A stretch of DNA of 58,138 nt. Source: Clostridiales bacterium (GTDB taxonomy: Bacteria > Bacillota > Clostridia > Christensenellales > Borkfalkiaceae). The stretch covers positions 1 to 58,138 of the forward strand of contig SVIB01000010.1 in NCBI GenBank assembly GCA_015055505.1, given 5' to 3'. The notes beneath the pieces were generated by a model. That model saw nothing but the letters and a program-made list of their open reading frames with translations, had not been told where the DNA came from and did no database searches. A program made the translations under genes and the position numbers. Below, piece after piece: positions 16,063-25,591 of the stretch; positions within the stretch are counted from its first letter, which is position 1; every line of letters begins with the position of its first letter.

Positions 16063-16727
16063 TTTAATACCGCCTTATAGCCAAGCCCGTGAAGAGTTAC
16101 TATTTCAAAACCGTCGCACTTAGCCGTCTTTTCGCGGATTTTAGCCATATACACGTCAACCGTTCTTGAAGTTGCCGAACTGTCGTAATCCCAAAACTCT
16201 TCCATTAGTTTAGAGCGTGTAAACGCCTTTTTAGGATAGGATAAAAGTCTATATAAAACGTCGAATTCTCTTACCGTAAAAGAAACTTCTTCTCCCCCGA
16301 CCGTTGCAGTGCGCTCTTCGGCGTTCATTTCAAAATTGCCGACGGTTAAAACTTTGCTCTCCTCTATTTTAGCCCTGCGCAAAATTGCGCCTACTTTCAT
16401 TACGAGTTCGTCCATATCGAAAGGCTTTACTACGTAATCGTCAACGCCTATTCTGTAGCCTAACTTTTTAGAAGTCATATCGCCAACGGCAGTCATAAAA
16501 ATAAGGGGTATGGAAGGATTGTCTTGACGGATTTTTTCGGCAAGTTCAAATCCGTCCATTTCGGGCATCATAATATCCGAAATTATCATATTAAATTTTC
16601 CGTCGCAAAAAGCGCGGTAACCGTCTTTTCCGTTATAGCACGAAGTAACTTTATAACCGCTTGACCTTAAATATGCGCAAACAAGACCGTTTAAATCTCT
16701 ATCGTCTTCTACGACTAAAATTTCCAT
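16059..16727 (-). CDS. OmpR-family response regulator
   Basis: 222 residues. The receiver domain has the acidic pair EDD at the N-terminus, the phospho-acceptor Asp in SDIMMPEMDG and the Lys in VVKPFDMDEL. A winged helix (FTVREFDVLYRLLSYPKKAFTRSKL, DVYMAKIREK) follows. The start at 16727 (MEILVVEDD) fits the GAGGTG site eight to nine bases upstream; 16733 is possible, and the longer frame to 16766 has no ribosome site. A likely promoter TTGAAA-18-TAAAAT sits just upstream. It forms a pair with the overlapping kinase. Confidence 0.92.
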   Translation of the reverse strand: MEILVVEDDRDLNGLVCAYLRSSGYKVTSCYNGKDGYRAFCDGKFNMIISDIMMPEMDGFELAEKIRQDNPSIPLIFMTAVGDMTSKKLGYRIGVDDYVVKPFDMDELVMKVGAILRRAKIEESKVLTVGNFEMNAEERTATVGGEEVSFTVREFDVLYRLLSYPKKAFTRSKLMEEFWDYDSSATSRTVDVYMAKIREKTAKCDGFEIVTLHGLGYKAVLK

Positions 16728-16869
16728 AATCATTTCACCTCTATTATATTTTACCACACGTTGCACACTTTTTTCAATTTATTGGCGTTAAAGTTTTGTA
16801 AAAGTTTAGGCTGTCGCTATGCTCCTTTGCATTTGCTTTTGGTAGACACCGTCACATTTGCGCAATCAA

Positions 16870-16894
16870 AAAGCACACCTGTTTGGTGTGCTTT
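16870..16894 (-). terminator. Terminator downstream of the 130-residue protein gene
   Basis: AAAGCACACC/GGTGTGCTTT hairpin followed on the minus strand by TTGATT. It is about 100 bases beyond the stop at 16995; nothing else is visible between. Confidence 0.6.
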
Positions 16895-16994
16895 GGGGTT
16901 AGCGGAAAGTTTTATTCCTAATCCAACTTTTTATTTAATCGCTTTCTTCAATTACTTTTAAATCCTCTTCTTTTACACCAACGTCAATCTATGT

Positions 16995-17387
16995 TTAGGG
17001 TAAAGAATTCTTATAAATTATACAAATTAAAATCAGTATAGCCTCTGTAAAAATCGGCAACACAGTAAAAATCAAAAAATAAACGAGATTTGATTTTTTT
17101 ATTCCATTTTTAATATTAACCGCAGTAATAATAAAGCCAATTAACGTAACCGCCATATTTACGACATAAGCGATTCCGCCTACGGCGATTAAAATAATCG
17201 CTAAATACACGGCAAGCGACAAACCCTTGTTTTCGCTATTAGAAAAAACGGTGTCAAAAAAGGTAATCAGTAAAAATAAGGTTATAAGACCGTATATTAC
17301 GGCTGAAATGATTTTAAAAACGTTTACCGCCTTTTGCGCTTTTACTGTTTTTACGTTTAATTCTTCCATACCTTTAGTGTACCACAC
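16995..17387 (-). CDS. Hypothetical small membrane protein
   Basis: Up to 130 residues with three hydrophobic segments (around 25-47, 58-85 and 100-127). No family was recognised. The frame can start at a GTG at 17387 (AGAGGA upstream) or at ATG 17369 (MEELNVKTVK); the second gives 124 residues, and the choice is open. It is likely monocistronic. Confidence 0.6.
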   Translation of the reverse strand: MWYTKGMEELNVKTVKAQKAVNVFKIISAVIYGLITLFLLITFFDTVFSNSENKGLSLAVYLAIILIAVGGIAYVVNMAVTLIGFIITAVNIKNGIKKSNLVYFLIFTVLPIFTEAILILICIIYKNSLP

Positions 17388-17470
17388 TTTTCCTCTTTTA
17401 TCAACATTTTTTTAATTTTCCTTTTAGGCTAAAACTCCCGTTTTAAAGCCGTAGACCTATAAACATAATA

Positions 17471-17508
17471 AAAGAGAGAACGGGGTTGTTTCCTTTCGTT
17501 CTCTCTTT
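17471..17508 (-). terminator. Terminator of the 54-residue protein gene
   Basis: AAAGAGAGAACG/CGTTCTCTCTTT stem, nine bases past the stop at 17517. On the minus strand it is followed by TATTATG, and on the plus strand by GCTTTTTCTT. Confidence 0.7.
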
Positions 17509-17516
17509 GCTTTTTC

Positions 17517-17681
17517 TTATTTGCAATATCTTTGGTAATAACACTTTTTGCAGGGATTTTCTTTCTCTATCTTTTTAGGACACCTCTCTTCGCACGGCTT
17601 TGGCTTTTTATCGCACCCTCTTATCGCCGTTGTTAAGGCAACTCCTACTACTATCCCCACTATTAGCATTTCACTTTTCAT
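17517..17681 (-). CDS. 54-residue membrane-anchored Cys-rich protein
   Basis: The frame starts at ATG 17681 behind a strong GGGAGGTG site and ends at 17517. Residues 4-20 form a hydrophobic segment (MLIVGIVVGVALTTA). The rest is basic with six Cys at about 23, 30, 34, 44, 47 and 53, in a CxxxC and a CxxC pattern (CEERC, CKKC). This could hold a metal or a disulphide core outside the membrane. Excellent ribosome site, own terminator and coding bias make it a real gene. The function is unknown. Confidence 0.8.
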   Translation of the reverse strand: MKSEMLIVGIVVGVALTTAIRGCDKKPKPCEERCPKKIEKENPCKKCYYQRYCK

Positions 17682-17787
17682 CTTATGCACCTCCCTCTCT
17701 TTTGGAAGAAGTTATACCAAACAGACTTAATTTTTTAACGTCTTTTGGTATTGCATTATATGAAATTTCAATATAAAACGTTACTCC

Positions 17788-19203
17788 TTAAATAAACTGT
17801 AATAGGTCAACCAAAACGGCAAAACCTAAAATGAGAATTAAACCTATTCCGTGTATTAAACCCTCGATTTTTCGACTTATAGGCTTCTTTCTTATCCATT
17901 CGATAATACAAAATACTATTCTCGAACCGTCTAACGCAGGTATTGGCAAAAGATTAAATACGGCAAGGTTTACGCCTATTAAAGCGATAATTTCCAAAGC
18001 GTATTTAGTCCCGTAACTTAATACTTTCGTTGTCGTAATTATAGTCGTTACAGTTCCGCCGACGGCGTTAAGTCCAAGCGCACCCGTTATAAGTTGCCCT
18101 AACGAACGGAGTACCGTTCCGCCGATTTTTACCGAGTATTCAAGAGAATGACCAATAGTCTTGAAAAAGCCGAGTTTTTGAGGCGTTGAAGTAACGTAAT
18201 ATCCGTAATCGTAGCCTTTTATTCCAAAATATTCCAATACTTCCGTTTTATTCTTTTTAACTACCCCTTCCCACTCGCTGTCAAACTTGATAATTACCTG
18301 TTGAGATACCTCGTAGCCTACTCTTCCTACCCAAGCAACTATTTCGTCCCCAGCCTTTTTATCTTTAACGCAGTCTAAAAAACCGTCGTAGGTATATAAA
18401 AATTTTCCGTTTGGATTATATTTTATTCCGTCGATATCATTTTTATCTTCTACGATTTGTTTTATATAGTCGCCCTCTTTAAACCACTTACTGTCACTGC
18501 TTACGCTAAGCATCATTGTAGAGCCAATGCCTAAAGCCTCGTAAGTTGAGTTTACCGAAGTCAAATTTTTACACTCTACGTCACTGCGGAGTTTTATAGG
18601 AACGTCTTTTATTTGCTTTCCGCCACGGATAATTTCGGCGTATACGACCGTGTCCTTTTTTTGGTGATTAAGCGCGGAAATAAGGTCTGTGGACATATAA
18701 ATATTTGTCTTTTTTCCGTCGACTTTTAGGGATAAAATTATATCGTCGTCTAAAAGAGAATATCCGCTATAATTGGGATTTTCTATAAATTTTCCCGCGC
18801 CGAAAGTGTTTTGTCCGTACACTCCCATTGAAAAAACAATAACTAATAGGGCGAGAATATAGTTCATCGTTGCCCCAGCCAACAGCACGAGAATTCTCTG
18901 CCACGGCTTTTTGTTGTTAAATGCGTTGGGATCGTCTAAGTCGTCGTCCTCACCCTCAAAAGCACAAAATCCGCCGAAAGGGAAAATTCTAAGCGAAAAA
19001 TCTTCACCGCTTTTCATCTTCCTTTTAAAAATTGCAGGCCCCATACCTATTGCAAATTCGTTTATTTTAAATTTGAACAGTTTACCTACCAAATAATGTC
19101 CAAGTTCGTGTACGGTTATCATTACCATTAAGATAAGTAACGCAAGGAGTACGTACCCAAACGTAGTCATTACCGAAGCAAACGACAGTAAATTATAAAG
19201 CAT
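17788..19203 (-). CDS. rseP: Site-2 metalloprotease (RIP)
   Basis: 471 residues. The zinc motif HELGH lies in the first membrane helix region (residues ~30-34) and the second metal/active-site motif NLLPIPALDGSRI near residue 415, with a PDZ-like region (FKEGDYIKQIVED) between and further membrane helices. It cuts anti-sigma factors or other membrane proteins within the bilayer. It is last in the conserved cluster, and its start touches the dxr stop (shared base 19203). Confidence 0.93.
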   Translation of the reverse strand: MLYNLLSFASVMTTFGYVLLALLILMVMITVHELGHYLVGKLFKFKINEFAIGMGPAIFKRKMKSGEDFSLRIFPFGGFCAFEGEDDDLDDPNAFNNKKPWQRILVLLAGATMNYILALLVIVFSMGVYGQNTFGAGKFIENPNYSGYSLLDDDIILSLKVDGKKTNIYMSTDLISALNHQKKDTVVYAEIIRGGKQIKDVPIKLRSDVECKNLTSVNSTYEALGIGSTMMLSVSSDSKWFKEGDYIKQIVEDKNDIDGIKYNPNGKFLYTYDGFLDCVKDKKAGDEIVAWVGRVGYEVSQQVIIKFDSEWEGVVKKNKTEVLEYFGIKGYDYGYYVTSTPQKLGFFKTIGHSLEYSVKIGGTVLRSLGQLITGALGLNAVGGTVTTIITTTKVLSYGTKYALEIIALIGVNLAVFNLLPIPALDGSRIVFCIIEWIRKKPISRKIEGLIHGIGLILILGFAVLVDLLQFI

Positions 19204-20342
19204 TAAATTTTCTCCAATTTTTCTCTAACGAGTGCTCTTGCAAATTTATCGGTATATAATAAATTTTCAAGGTTTACTTCTAATTTTTCGGTCTTTTCAA
19301 GGGCGTACTGAATTAGCCTTGGAATATCGTAAAAACCTATTTTATCTTGAAGATAAAGCCCTACTGCCTCTTCGTTTGCCGAGTTCATAGCGCACGCAAA
19401 ATTATAGCCCATTTCAAAAGATTTTAAGGCAAGCGGAAAACACGGATATTTATCCTCGTCTATTTCTTTAAAGTTGAGAGTTTTACCTGCTAAAGACAAA
19501 AACGGAACGCCCGTTGGGTATCTTTCGGGATAGGTAAGCGCAAGTTGAATTGGTATTTCCATTGACGGGAAACCAAGTTGAGCCATTACCGCTCCGTCTT
19601 CAAATTCTACCATTGAATGTATTATACTTTCGGGATGCACGATAGCCTCGACCTTTTCAAGGGGGGCGTTATAAAGATGGCAAGCCTCGATAACTTCAAG
19701 TCCTTTATTAAGCAATGTAGCGCAGTCTATCGTTATTTTCTTGCCCATTTGCCAGTTGGGGTGTTTTAAAGCCTCGCTCGCCTTGAAATTTGCTATTTCT
19801 TGCTTCGTGTAATTTCTAAACGCTCCACCGCTTGCAGTCAAAATAAGTTTTTTAAAGGGCGTTTGAGTTGAAAAGTTAAGGCATTGGAAAATTGCGGAAT
19901 GTTCACTGTCAACCGGAATAATTTTTACACCCTTTTCCTTTGCAAGGCGCATAACCATTTCTCCGCCCGCAACGAGGGTTTCTTTGTTGGCAAGCGCAAC
20001 GTTTTTACCCATTTTTATTGCCTCTACTACCGCGGGAAGTCCCGCAAAGCCCGAAACTGCCGCTAAAACGATATCCGCATCTTCCGTAACTGCGTGTAGC
20101 ATTGAATTTTCGCCCGTGTAAAGAGTCGTTTCAGGCGGTATCGAGGTAATCTTTCTTGCCGAAAGACCGTCGGTTAAACAAGCGATTTTCGGCTTAAATT
20201 TATTCATTTGCTCTTCAAACAGTTTATAACTTGAATTCGCCGATATTGACACTATTTGAAATTTGTCGGGGTGTCTTTCGACTGTTGATATAACCTGTCT
20301 TCCTATAGAACCGGTGCTACCGAGTAATGCAATTTTTATCAT
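19203..20342 (-). CDS. dxr: 1-deoxy-D-xylulose 5-phosphate reductoisomerase
   Basis: 379 residues. The NADPH motif is LGSTGSIG near the N-terminus; the metal/substrate residues are in VDSEHSAIFQ, LTASGGAF and MNSANEEAV. It makes MEP, the committed step of non-mevalonate isoprenoid synthesis, which feeds the neighbouring uppS and undecaprenol carriers. An 8-bp hairpin at 20358-20388 separates it from cdsA and may tune expression. Confidence 0.96.
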   Translation of the reverse strand: MIKIALLGSTGSIGRQVISTVERHPDKFQIVSISANSSYKLFEEQMNKFKPKIACLTDGLSARKITSIPPETTLYTGENSMLHAVTEDADIVLAAVSGFAGLPAVVEAIKMGKNVALANKETLVAGGEMVMRLAKEKGVKIIPVDSEHSAIFQCLNFSTQTPFKKLILTASGGAFRNYTKQEIANFKASEALKHPNWQMGKKITIDCATLLNKGLEVIEACHLYNAPLEKVEAIVHPESIIHSMVEFEDGAVMAQLGFPSMEIPIQLALTYPERYPTGVPFLSLAGKTLNFKEIDEDKYPCFPLALKSFEMGYNFACAMNSANEEAVGLYLQDKIGFYDIPRLIQYALEKTEKLEVNLENLLYTDKFARALVREKLEKI

Positions 20343-20357
20343 AACTTCCTTAAAAAT

Positions 20358-20388
20358 ATGCTCACAAAACTATCAGTTAAGTGAGCAT
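20358..20388 (-). terminator. Intercistronic hairpin between cdsA and dxr
   Basis: ATGCTCAC/GTGAGCAT arms, then ATTTTT on the minus strand. As genes continue on the same strand, it may be a partial terminator or an RNA-end stabiliser. Confidence 0.5.
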
Positions 20389-20422
20389 TTTATAAATCAA
20401 TTTTATTCTTAAAACAAAAAAT

Positions 20423-21286
20423 TTATACCACTATCATTGGCAATACTGCGCAGAATAAAAATGCTATAAGCGGAGAAGCGAACAAAAGTCCGTCTATCCT
20501 ATCCATAATTCCGCCGTGCCCCGGTAAAATTTTACCCATATCTTTTATGCCGAGTTTTCTCTTTATTAAACTTTCAACCAAGTCGCCAAGTTCGGTTAAG
20601 CACGCGCCTAAAAATCCAACGATTGAATATACCGCAATTTCTTGCCCCATATTTTTGAAGTAATGTTCACTAATCGGGTAAAGCACGACGCAAACCAAAA
20701 TTGAGGCTATTACACCACCCAAAAGTCCGCCTATAGCACCGCTAACCGTCTTATTTGGGCTTATATTGGGACAAAGTTTAGGTCCTTTTAAAAGGCTTCC
20801 CGCAAAGTAGGCTAAGACGTCCGCTAAGGGACTTATTGCAAAGGCAAGCACGAGCGCTGAAAAGGGCGCTAAGTGATTTACCGCAACTAAACACACTAAA
20901 AGTCCGGACGGATAAACCATTGATAAAAAGGTAAGGGCTATTCCCTCAACTGTTACGTCCTCGTAACAGGGAACGGAAACCGCAAGCACCAAAAGTATTG
21001 CAAGTATGGTAATAACTACCGCCCATTCAACCCCGAAAAGGGACATCATTGGAAATAATATTATTGGATATGCGACCGTTATAATACGGTGGGGTTTAAT
21101 TATCTTATCGCCGAAAACACGGAGCATTTCGTTTGCCCCCATTGCAGCCATAATAAGGAGAAGTCCGTCAAAAATTAAATCTCCTAAAACTATTCTTCCT
21201 ACGTCAACCGTAATAAAGGCTTTCAGCAGAAAAAATATAACCCATACGACGACTATAACCAAGCCGGTAACAGTTCTTTTAAGCAT
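20423..21286 (-). CDS. cdsA: Phosphatidate cytidylyltransferase
   Basis: 287 residues, about eight membrane segments. The C-terminal signature SPNKTVSGAIGG...LGDLVESLIKRKLGIKDMGKILPGHGGIMDRIDGL holds the metal-binding Asp residues of CdsA. It makes CDP-diacylglycerol from phosphatidate and CTP for phospholipid synthesis. Its start overlaps the end of uppS by eight bases. Confidence 0.95.
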   Translation of the reverse strand: MLKRTVTGLVIVVVWVIFFLLKAFITVDVGRIVLGDLIFDGLLLIMAAMGANEMLRVFGDKIIKPHRIITVAYPIILFPMMSLFGVEWAVVITILAILLVLAVSVPCYEDVTVEGIALTFLSMVYPSGLLVCLVAVNHLAPFSALVLAFAISPLADVLAYFAGSLLKGPKLCPNISPNKTVSGAIGGLLGGVIASILVCVVLYPISEHYFKNMGQEIAVYSIVGFLGACLTELGDLVESLIKRKLGIKDMGKILPGHGGIMDRIDGLLFASPLIAFLFCAVLPMIVV

Positions 21287-21974
21287 TCTCTATACCACCA
21301 AATCTTCTTTTTCTGCCGTAAAACCACTCAATCGCTTTTTTGGTTTGCTCCCCGTCAAAGTCGGGCCATAAAACGTCGGTAAAATAGAATTCCGCATAGG
21401 CGCATTGCCAAAGGAAAAAATTACTAAGGCGCATCTCTCCGCTCGTCCTAACGACGAGGTCAATATCGGGAAGTTCCGCCGTGTAAAACGCCTTTGAAAG
21501 GTCTTCTTCGGTTATTTCTCCCTCTTTGTCTTTTACGAGATTTACTGCCCTAACTATTTCCGCGCGCGAACCGTAGTTTAATGCAATGTTTAATACGTGC
21601 TCTTTAAAATGTTTGGTTTTTTCAACCAAATTTATACATTCTTCAGTTAACTTTTTATCAATGGGAGAAAGGTCGCCCGAGATAACGAGGCGTATTTCTT
21701 TATCCATTAAAGTTTTTGTGTATTTTTTTAAAAAACTGCGCAATAAGTCGAATATCGCGTCAATTTCGTCTTTTGGGCGCGACCAATTCTCGGTCGAAAA
21801 AGCGTATAAACTTACCACTTGCACCTCTTGATTAAAGCACTCGGTAAGCACTTTTTCTATCGTATCCGCACCCTTTCTGTGACCAAACGCCCTCGGCTTA
21901 TTTCTACTTTTAGCCCAACGGCCGTTTCCGTCCATTATAAAACCTATATGACGGAGTTTCTTCTCTCCTGCCAT
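21279..21974 (-). CDS. uppS: Undecaprenyl diphosphate synthase
   Basis: 231 residues. The cis-prenyltransferase motifs are clear: HIGFIMDGNGRWAKSR with the catalytic Asp, LYAFSTENWSRP, and VVRTSGEMRLSNFFLWQCAYAEFYF near the C-terminus. It builds the C55 lipid carrier for peptidoglycan and teichoic acids. The start overlaps the frr stop by one base, and cdsA follows by overlap. Confidence 0.96.
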   Translation of the reverse strand: MAGEKKLRHIGFIMDGNGRWAKSRNKPRAFGHRKGADTIEKVLTECFNQEVQVVSLYAFSTENWSRPKDEIDAIFDLLRSFLKKYTKTLMDKEIRLVISGDLSPIDKKLTEECINLVEKTKHFKEHVLNIALNYGSRAEIVRAVNLVKDKEGEITEEDLSKAFYTAELPDIDLVVRTSGEMRLSNFFLWQCAYAEFYFTDVLWPDFDGEQTKKAIEWFYGRKRRFGGIENA

Positions 21975-22549
21975 TATACGGTAAGGATTTCTTTTTCTTT
22001 GTCGGCGGTTGCCTTTTCTACAGCCTCGATTGCCTTAGCAACAGACTTTTCTACGTCTGCCTCGTAACCTGCATACTCGTCGTCCGTCATTTCTTTTGCC
22101 TTGTTCATCTTCTTTAAAGAGTCAAGACAATCTCTTCTTATATTACGGAGAGCAACTTTTGCATCCTCGCTCATTTTCTTAACTTGTTTTACGATTTCCT
22201 TTCTTCTCTCTTCGGTCAAAGTGGGGAAAACGAGTCTTATTACGTTACCGTCGTTAGTGGGATTAATGCCGATATCCGAAACTTGGATAGCCTTTTCAAT
22301 AGTCTTTAAAAGGGCTTTATCCCAAGGCGAGATAACAAGACATTGTCCGTCTTGAACGGAAATATTACCCACTTGGTTAATGGGAGATGGCGTGCCGTAA
22401 TAATCAATTTTAATTTTATCGAGAACGTGAGGATTTGCTCTTCCCGCTCTTATTTGAGTGAGGTCGGACTTAAAAACGTTAGTCGTTTTTTCAAATTTTT
22501 CATCCGTTTCCATTATTATCATTTCAACTTTTTCAATATCTAATGCCAT
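21974..22549 (-). CDS. frr: Ribosome recycling factor
   Basis: 191 residues, a few longer than the usual 185. Typical segments are LTQIRAGRANPHVLDKIKIDYYGTPSPINQVGNI and LTEERRKEIVKQVKKMSEDAKVALRNIRRD. With EF-G it splits post-termination ribosomes. It has its own promoter in the 175-base gap after pyrH, so frr-uppS-cdsA-dxr-rseP can be expressed separately. Confidence 0.97.
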   Translation of the reverse strand: MALDIEKVEMIIMETDEKFEKTTNVFKSDLTQIRAGRANPHVLDKIKIDYYGTPSPINQVGNISVQDGQCLVISPWDKALLKTIEKAIQVSDIGINPTNDGNVIRLVFPTLTEERRKEIVKQVKKMSEDAKVALRNIRRDCLDSLKKMNKAKEMTDDEYAGYEADVEKSVAKAIEAVEKATADKEKEILTV

Positions 22550-22604
22550 AATCTTTCTCCCTATATTTTATTCAATATACTATTTATATATTGTTATTAA
22601 CATT

Positions 22605-22633
22605 ATTATATATTATTTTTTTGCAAAATGCAA
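22605..22633 (-). promoter_or_regulatory. Internal promoter for frr-uppS-cdsA-dxr-rseP
   Basis: On the minus strand, TTGCAT (22633-22628), 17 bases, TATAAT (22610-22605), about 55 bases before the frr start. Confidence 0.7.
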
Positions 22634-22724
22634 TACGTTCATAAAATTCTCACAAAAATTCTACATATCGCCTTTTTCTTTGTTTAAGCAATTTTTAGAA
22701 ATTAAGGTTTTAAAATTTAGCATT

Positions 22725-23438
22725 TTAACGAGTAAGAGCCACGACGGTTCCTTTTGTCTCGCCAACAACAGCTTCTACGATAGAGTTTTCTCCCTCTAAA
22801 CCGAAAGCGTGAATTTTAAGACCGTTTTCTTTACACATTACGACGGCTGAAGTATCAAGGGCTTTAAGTCCCATATTTACGTATTCGTCGTAGGTTAATT
22901 TGTCGAATTTTTTAGCCGACGGATTTTTCTTTGGGTCGCTGTCGTAAATTCCGTCGATATTTTTAGCGAGAAGTAATGCGTCAGCCTTTATCTCTACCGC
23001 TCTTAAGGACGCGCCCGTATCGGTTGAGAAATAGGGATTACCCGTACCACCGCCGAAAACTACTACTTTTCCCTCTTTTAAATATCTATCCGCGTTTTTA
23101 TAATTGAAGGGTTCGCCGACGCCCGTAATTGCAAGCGAAGTCAAAACACGGGAGTCTACACCTTTTCTTTCCAAAGCGTCGCTGATTGCAAGAGCGTTTA
23201 TAACAGTTGCCATCATACCCATATAGTCAGCCGTCGTTCTATCCATTTCATCACCTTGACGGCCTCTCCAGAAATTTCCTCCGCCAACGACTACTCCCAC
23301 GCTTACGCCGAGTTTTACAACGTCTGCTATTTGTTGCGCTACACTTGAAAGCGCTTCGGTATCAAAACCGTGTCCTTTATCGCCCGAAAGGGCCTCCCCG
23401 CTTATTTTAAGCAATATTCTATTATATTTTGCTTGCAT
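22725..23438 (-). CDS. pyrH: Uridylate kinase
   Basis: 237 residues. The amino-acid-kinase fold shows LLKISGEALSGDKGHGFD at the N-terminus, VGVVVGGGNFWRG, DYMGMMATVINALA and FGGGTGNPYFSTDT. It phosphorylates UMP to UDP for RNA and sugar-nucleotide synthesis. It sits between tsf and frr as in most Firmicutes, separated from tsf by a hairpin at 23480-23510. Confidence 0.97.
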   Translation of the reverse strand: MQAKYNRILLKISGEALSGDKGHGFDTEALSSVAQQIADVVKLGVSVGVVVGGGNFWRGRQGDEMDRTTADYMGMMATVINALAISDALERKGVDSRVLTSLAITGVGEPFNYKNADRYLKEGKVVVFGGGTGNPYFSTDTGASLRAVEIKADALLLAKNIDGIYDSDPKKNPSAKKFDKLTYDEYVNMGLKALDTSAVVMCKENGLKIHAFGLEGENSIVEAVVGETKGTVVALTR

Positions 23439-23479
23439 ATTTTCTCCTTATAAAAACTGCGATTTTGTCTTTCGCTAAT

Positions 23480-23510
23480 AAAATGGGGTGCAGAGAACTG
23501 CACCCCAAAA
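23480..23510 (-). terminator. Hairpin terminator/attenuator between tsf and pyrH
   Basis: TTTTGGGGTGCAG/CTGCACCCCATTTT stem (minus strand) with a five-base loop, followed by ATTAG. It would reduce read-through from the rpsB-tsf pair into pyrH. Confidence 0.7.
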
Positions 23511-23549
23511 TTAACATTTGAAAGGGGTAGCAACTTGCTTATCCCTTAA

Positions 23550-24209
23550 TTATTTCTTCATTGCTTCAACTTGCGATTGAATTTCATCAGCAAAGTTTTC
23601 TTCTTTCTTTTGAAGTCCTTCGCCCATTTCAAAACGAACGAATCTTCTAATAGAAATCTTTTCACCGATTTGAGCAGTTGCTTCAACTACTAATTGTTCG
23701 ATAGTCTTGTCTGGATCTTTAACGAACTTTTGGCAAAGAAGACAGTTGTCTTCGTAGAAAGACTTAATTCTTCCTTCAACCATTTTTTCAACGATTTTTT
23801 CAGGCTTGCCTTCTTCTAATGCTTGAGCGCGAAGAATTGCCTTTTCCTTTTCGATAACGTCAGCGGGAACTTCTTCCTTCGTAACGTAAGAAGGGTTAGA
23901 CGCTGCAATGTGAAGCGCTATATCGTGAACGATAGACTTGAACATATCGCCCTTTGCAACGAAGTCGGTTTCGCAGTTTACTTCTAAAAGTACGCCAACC
24001 TTTCCGCCCATGTGGATATAACTGTCAACGATACCTTCTGCTGCAATTCTGCCTGCCTTTTTAGCGGCCTTTGCAATACCTTTTTCACGAAGGTAATCTA
24101 CTGCTTTTTCCATATCGCCGTTACTCTCAACGAGAGCGTTTTTACAATCCATCATACCTGCGCCCGTTCTTTCACGAAGGGTTTTAACGTCTTGTGCGGT
24201 AAAATTCAT
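23550..24209 (-). CDS. tsf: Translation elongation factor Ts
   Basis: 219 residues, a short type. The N-terminal UBA-like domain ([37 protein letters not shown]) and the core signature [15 protein letters not shown] with a single core repeat are clear. It recharges EF-Tu with GTP. It follows rpsB by 49 bases. Confidence 0.97.
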   Translation of the reverse strand: MNFTAQDVKTLRERTGAGMMDCKNALVESNGDMEKAVDYLREKGIAKAAKKAGRIAAEGIVDSYIHMGGKVGVLLEVNCETDFVAKGDMFKSIVHDIALHIAASNPSYVTKEEVPADVIEKEKAILRAQALEEGKPEKIVEKMVEGRIKSFYEDNCLLCQKFVKDPDKTIEQLVVEATAQIGEKISIRRFVRFEMGEGLQKKEENFADEIQSQVEAMKK

Positions 24210-24258
24210 AATATTTTCTCCTTATTCTTTTATTGGATTCCGCTAAGCGGATAAAGTC

Positions 24259-25035
24259 TTATTCTTGAACTTCTTCTACTTCCTCAGCAACTGCCTCTTC
24301 AGCAACTTCTTGAGTAGTAGTTTCGTCTTCAACGTTTCTTCTTACTGCGTCTTCGCCTTGTTTAGCCTCGATTACAGCGTCTGCAATTATAGATGCGATA
24401 AGTTTTACCGCTCTGATTGCGTCGTCGTTACCGGGGATAACGTAATCTACAAGGTCGGGATCACAGTTAGTGTCGGTGATTGCAACTACGGGAATACCAA
24501 GAATTTTTGCTTCCTTTACAGCGTTTGCTTCACAGTTAGGGTCAACTACGAACATTACGCCCGGAACGCCTTTCATTTCTCTAATACCGCCGAGGTTGTA
24601 TTGAAGTTTATCTCTTTCAGCCTTAAGACCTAAAACTTCTTTCTTGGGAAGAAGGTCGAATTCGCCCGTCTTTTCCATATTGTCAAGTTTGTTAAGTCTG
24701 TCAATTCTCGTTCTAATAGTTTTGAAGTTAGTTAAAGTACCGCCAAGCCAACGGCTGTTTACGTAGTACATTCCGCATCTTTCAGCCTCTTGTTGAATTG
24801 CTTCTTGCGCTTGCTTTTTAGTACCTACGAAAAGTACGGTCTTGTCAGCCTTAACTGCGTCTACTACGAATTTGTATGCAGTTTCAACAAGGTCTGCGGT
24901 GATTGCAAGGTCGATGATGTGAATACCGTTTCTTTCAGCGAAGATGTATTTTCTCATCTTGGGGTTCCATCTTCTCGTTTGGTGACCGAAGTGTACGCCT
25001 GCTTCGAGAAGTTGTTTCATAGAAGTTACTGCCAT
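24259..25035 (-). CDS. rpsB: Ribosomal protein S2
   Basis: 258 residues. [27 protein letters not shown] at the N-terminus and [33 protein letters not shown] are S2 signatures. The C-terminal ~35 residues are an acidic Glu/Val-rich tail, as in many Clostridia. It is first in the translation/envelope cluster, with a ~100-base leader containing a long GC-richer segment that might fold for autoregulation. Confidence 0.97.
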   Translation of the reverse strand: MAVTSMKQLLEAGVHFGHQTRRWNPKMRKYIFAERNGIHIIDLAITADLVETAYKFVVDAVKADKTVLFVGTKKQAQEAIQQEAERCGMYYVNSRWLGGTLTNFKTIRTRIDRLNKLDNMEKTGEFDLLPKKEVLGLKAERDKLQYNLGGIREMKGVPGVMFVVDPNCEANAVKEAKILGIPVVAITDTNCDPDLVDYVIPGNDDAIRAVKLIASIIADAVIEAKQGEDAVRRNVEDETTTQEVAEEAVAEEVEEVQE

Positions 25036-25142
25036 AATTATTTCCTCCGTTATTCCTCCCCGAGTCCGTCTTTTTTGCGACCTGACCTTTCCCTTAAGTT
25101 TATTTGAAAGGCACGAAGAGTCGCTAAAACCCGAGTGTGAAT

Positions 25143-25172
25143 TTTATAGCTTAAACATTTTACCACAATCAA
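25143..25172 (-). promoter_or_regulatory. Probable rpsB-tsf promoter
   Basis: On the minus strand, TTGATT (25172-25167), 18 bases, TATAAA (25148-25143). It leaves a leader of about 100 bases before rpsB. Confidence 0.55.
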
Positions 25173-25234
25173 CCTAATTTGGCAATCGTTTTCGACTATA
25201 TTTATAAATATTTTTTATAATTAATTAAAAAAAA

Positions 25235-25545
25235 GGCTATGTCACAACGTATGACTGATTAAATTTAAAGGGTTAGATACGAGCAATACGGGATTTTTGC
25301 GAGATTTTTGCAAGGGAATTACCTTGTTGGTAATCGGAATTGCAAAAAGCCGTAAAAAGACTAGTATTGCGAAGTAGATAAACCTTTAACTTGTTAAAGG
25401 CTTAGATGCGAGCACACCGAGGCTCGTGAGCCCAAAAAGACTTGGTAGACCTTGTTGGTCACCAAGGTTTTGAGGGCAAAACAGTAAACGAAGGTGTGCG
25501 AAGTAGATAAACCTTTAAATATCTGTCACGAGTTGTGACAGAGCC
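25235..25545. repeat. R1 element, two-module form
   Basis: 311 bp. The caps GGCTATGTCACAACGTATGACTGAT and the complement-like end GTTGTGACAGAGCC enclose two hairpin modules: 25264-25389 with apex TACCTTGTTGGTA, and 25394-25519 with apex GACCTTGTTGGTC. Both modules start TTAAAGG-TTAGAT-CGAGC and end GCGAAGTAGATAAACCTTTAA. It is about 97 percent identical to the copy at 36105 by eye. A TATAAT at 25216-25221 lies 13 bases outside the left end. Confidence 0.85.
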
Positions 25546-25559
25546 AAAAATAATTAAAA

Positions 25560-25590
25560 AACGCCCGCTTTTACCTAAAAAGCAGACGTT
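25560..25590 (-). terminator. Terminator of the M6 protease operon
   Basis: A stem of AACGTCTGCTTTT against AAAAGCGGGCGTT (two mismatches) sits directly after the stop at 25592 and is followed on the minus strand by TTTTTAATT. Confidence 0.8.
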
Positions 25591-25591
25591 T

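Noticed and set aside
25235..25545. CRISPR-like spacing of repeated strings in R1
   Set aside because: Only two modules, each a long hairpin with paired arms; there are no short direct repeats with unique spacers and no cas genes.
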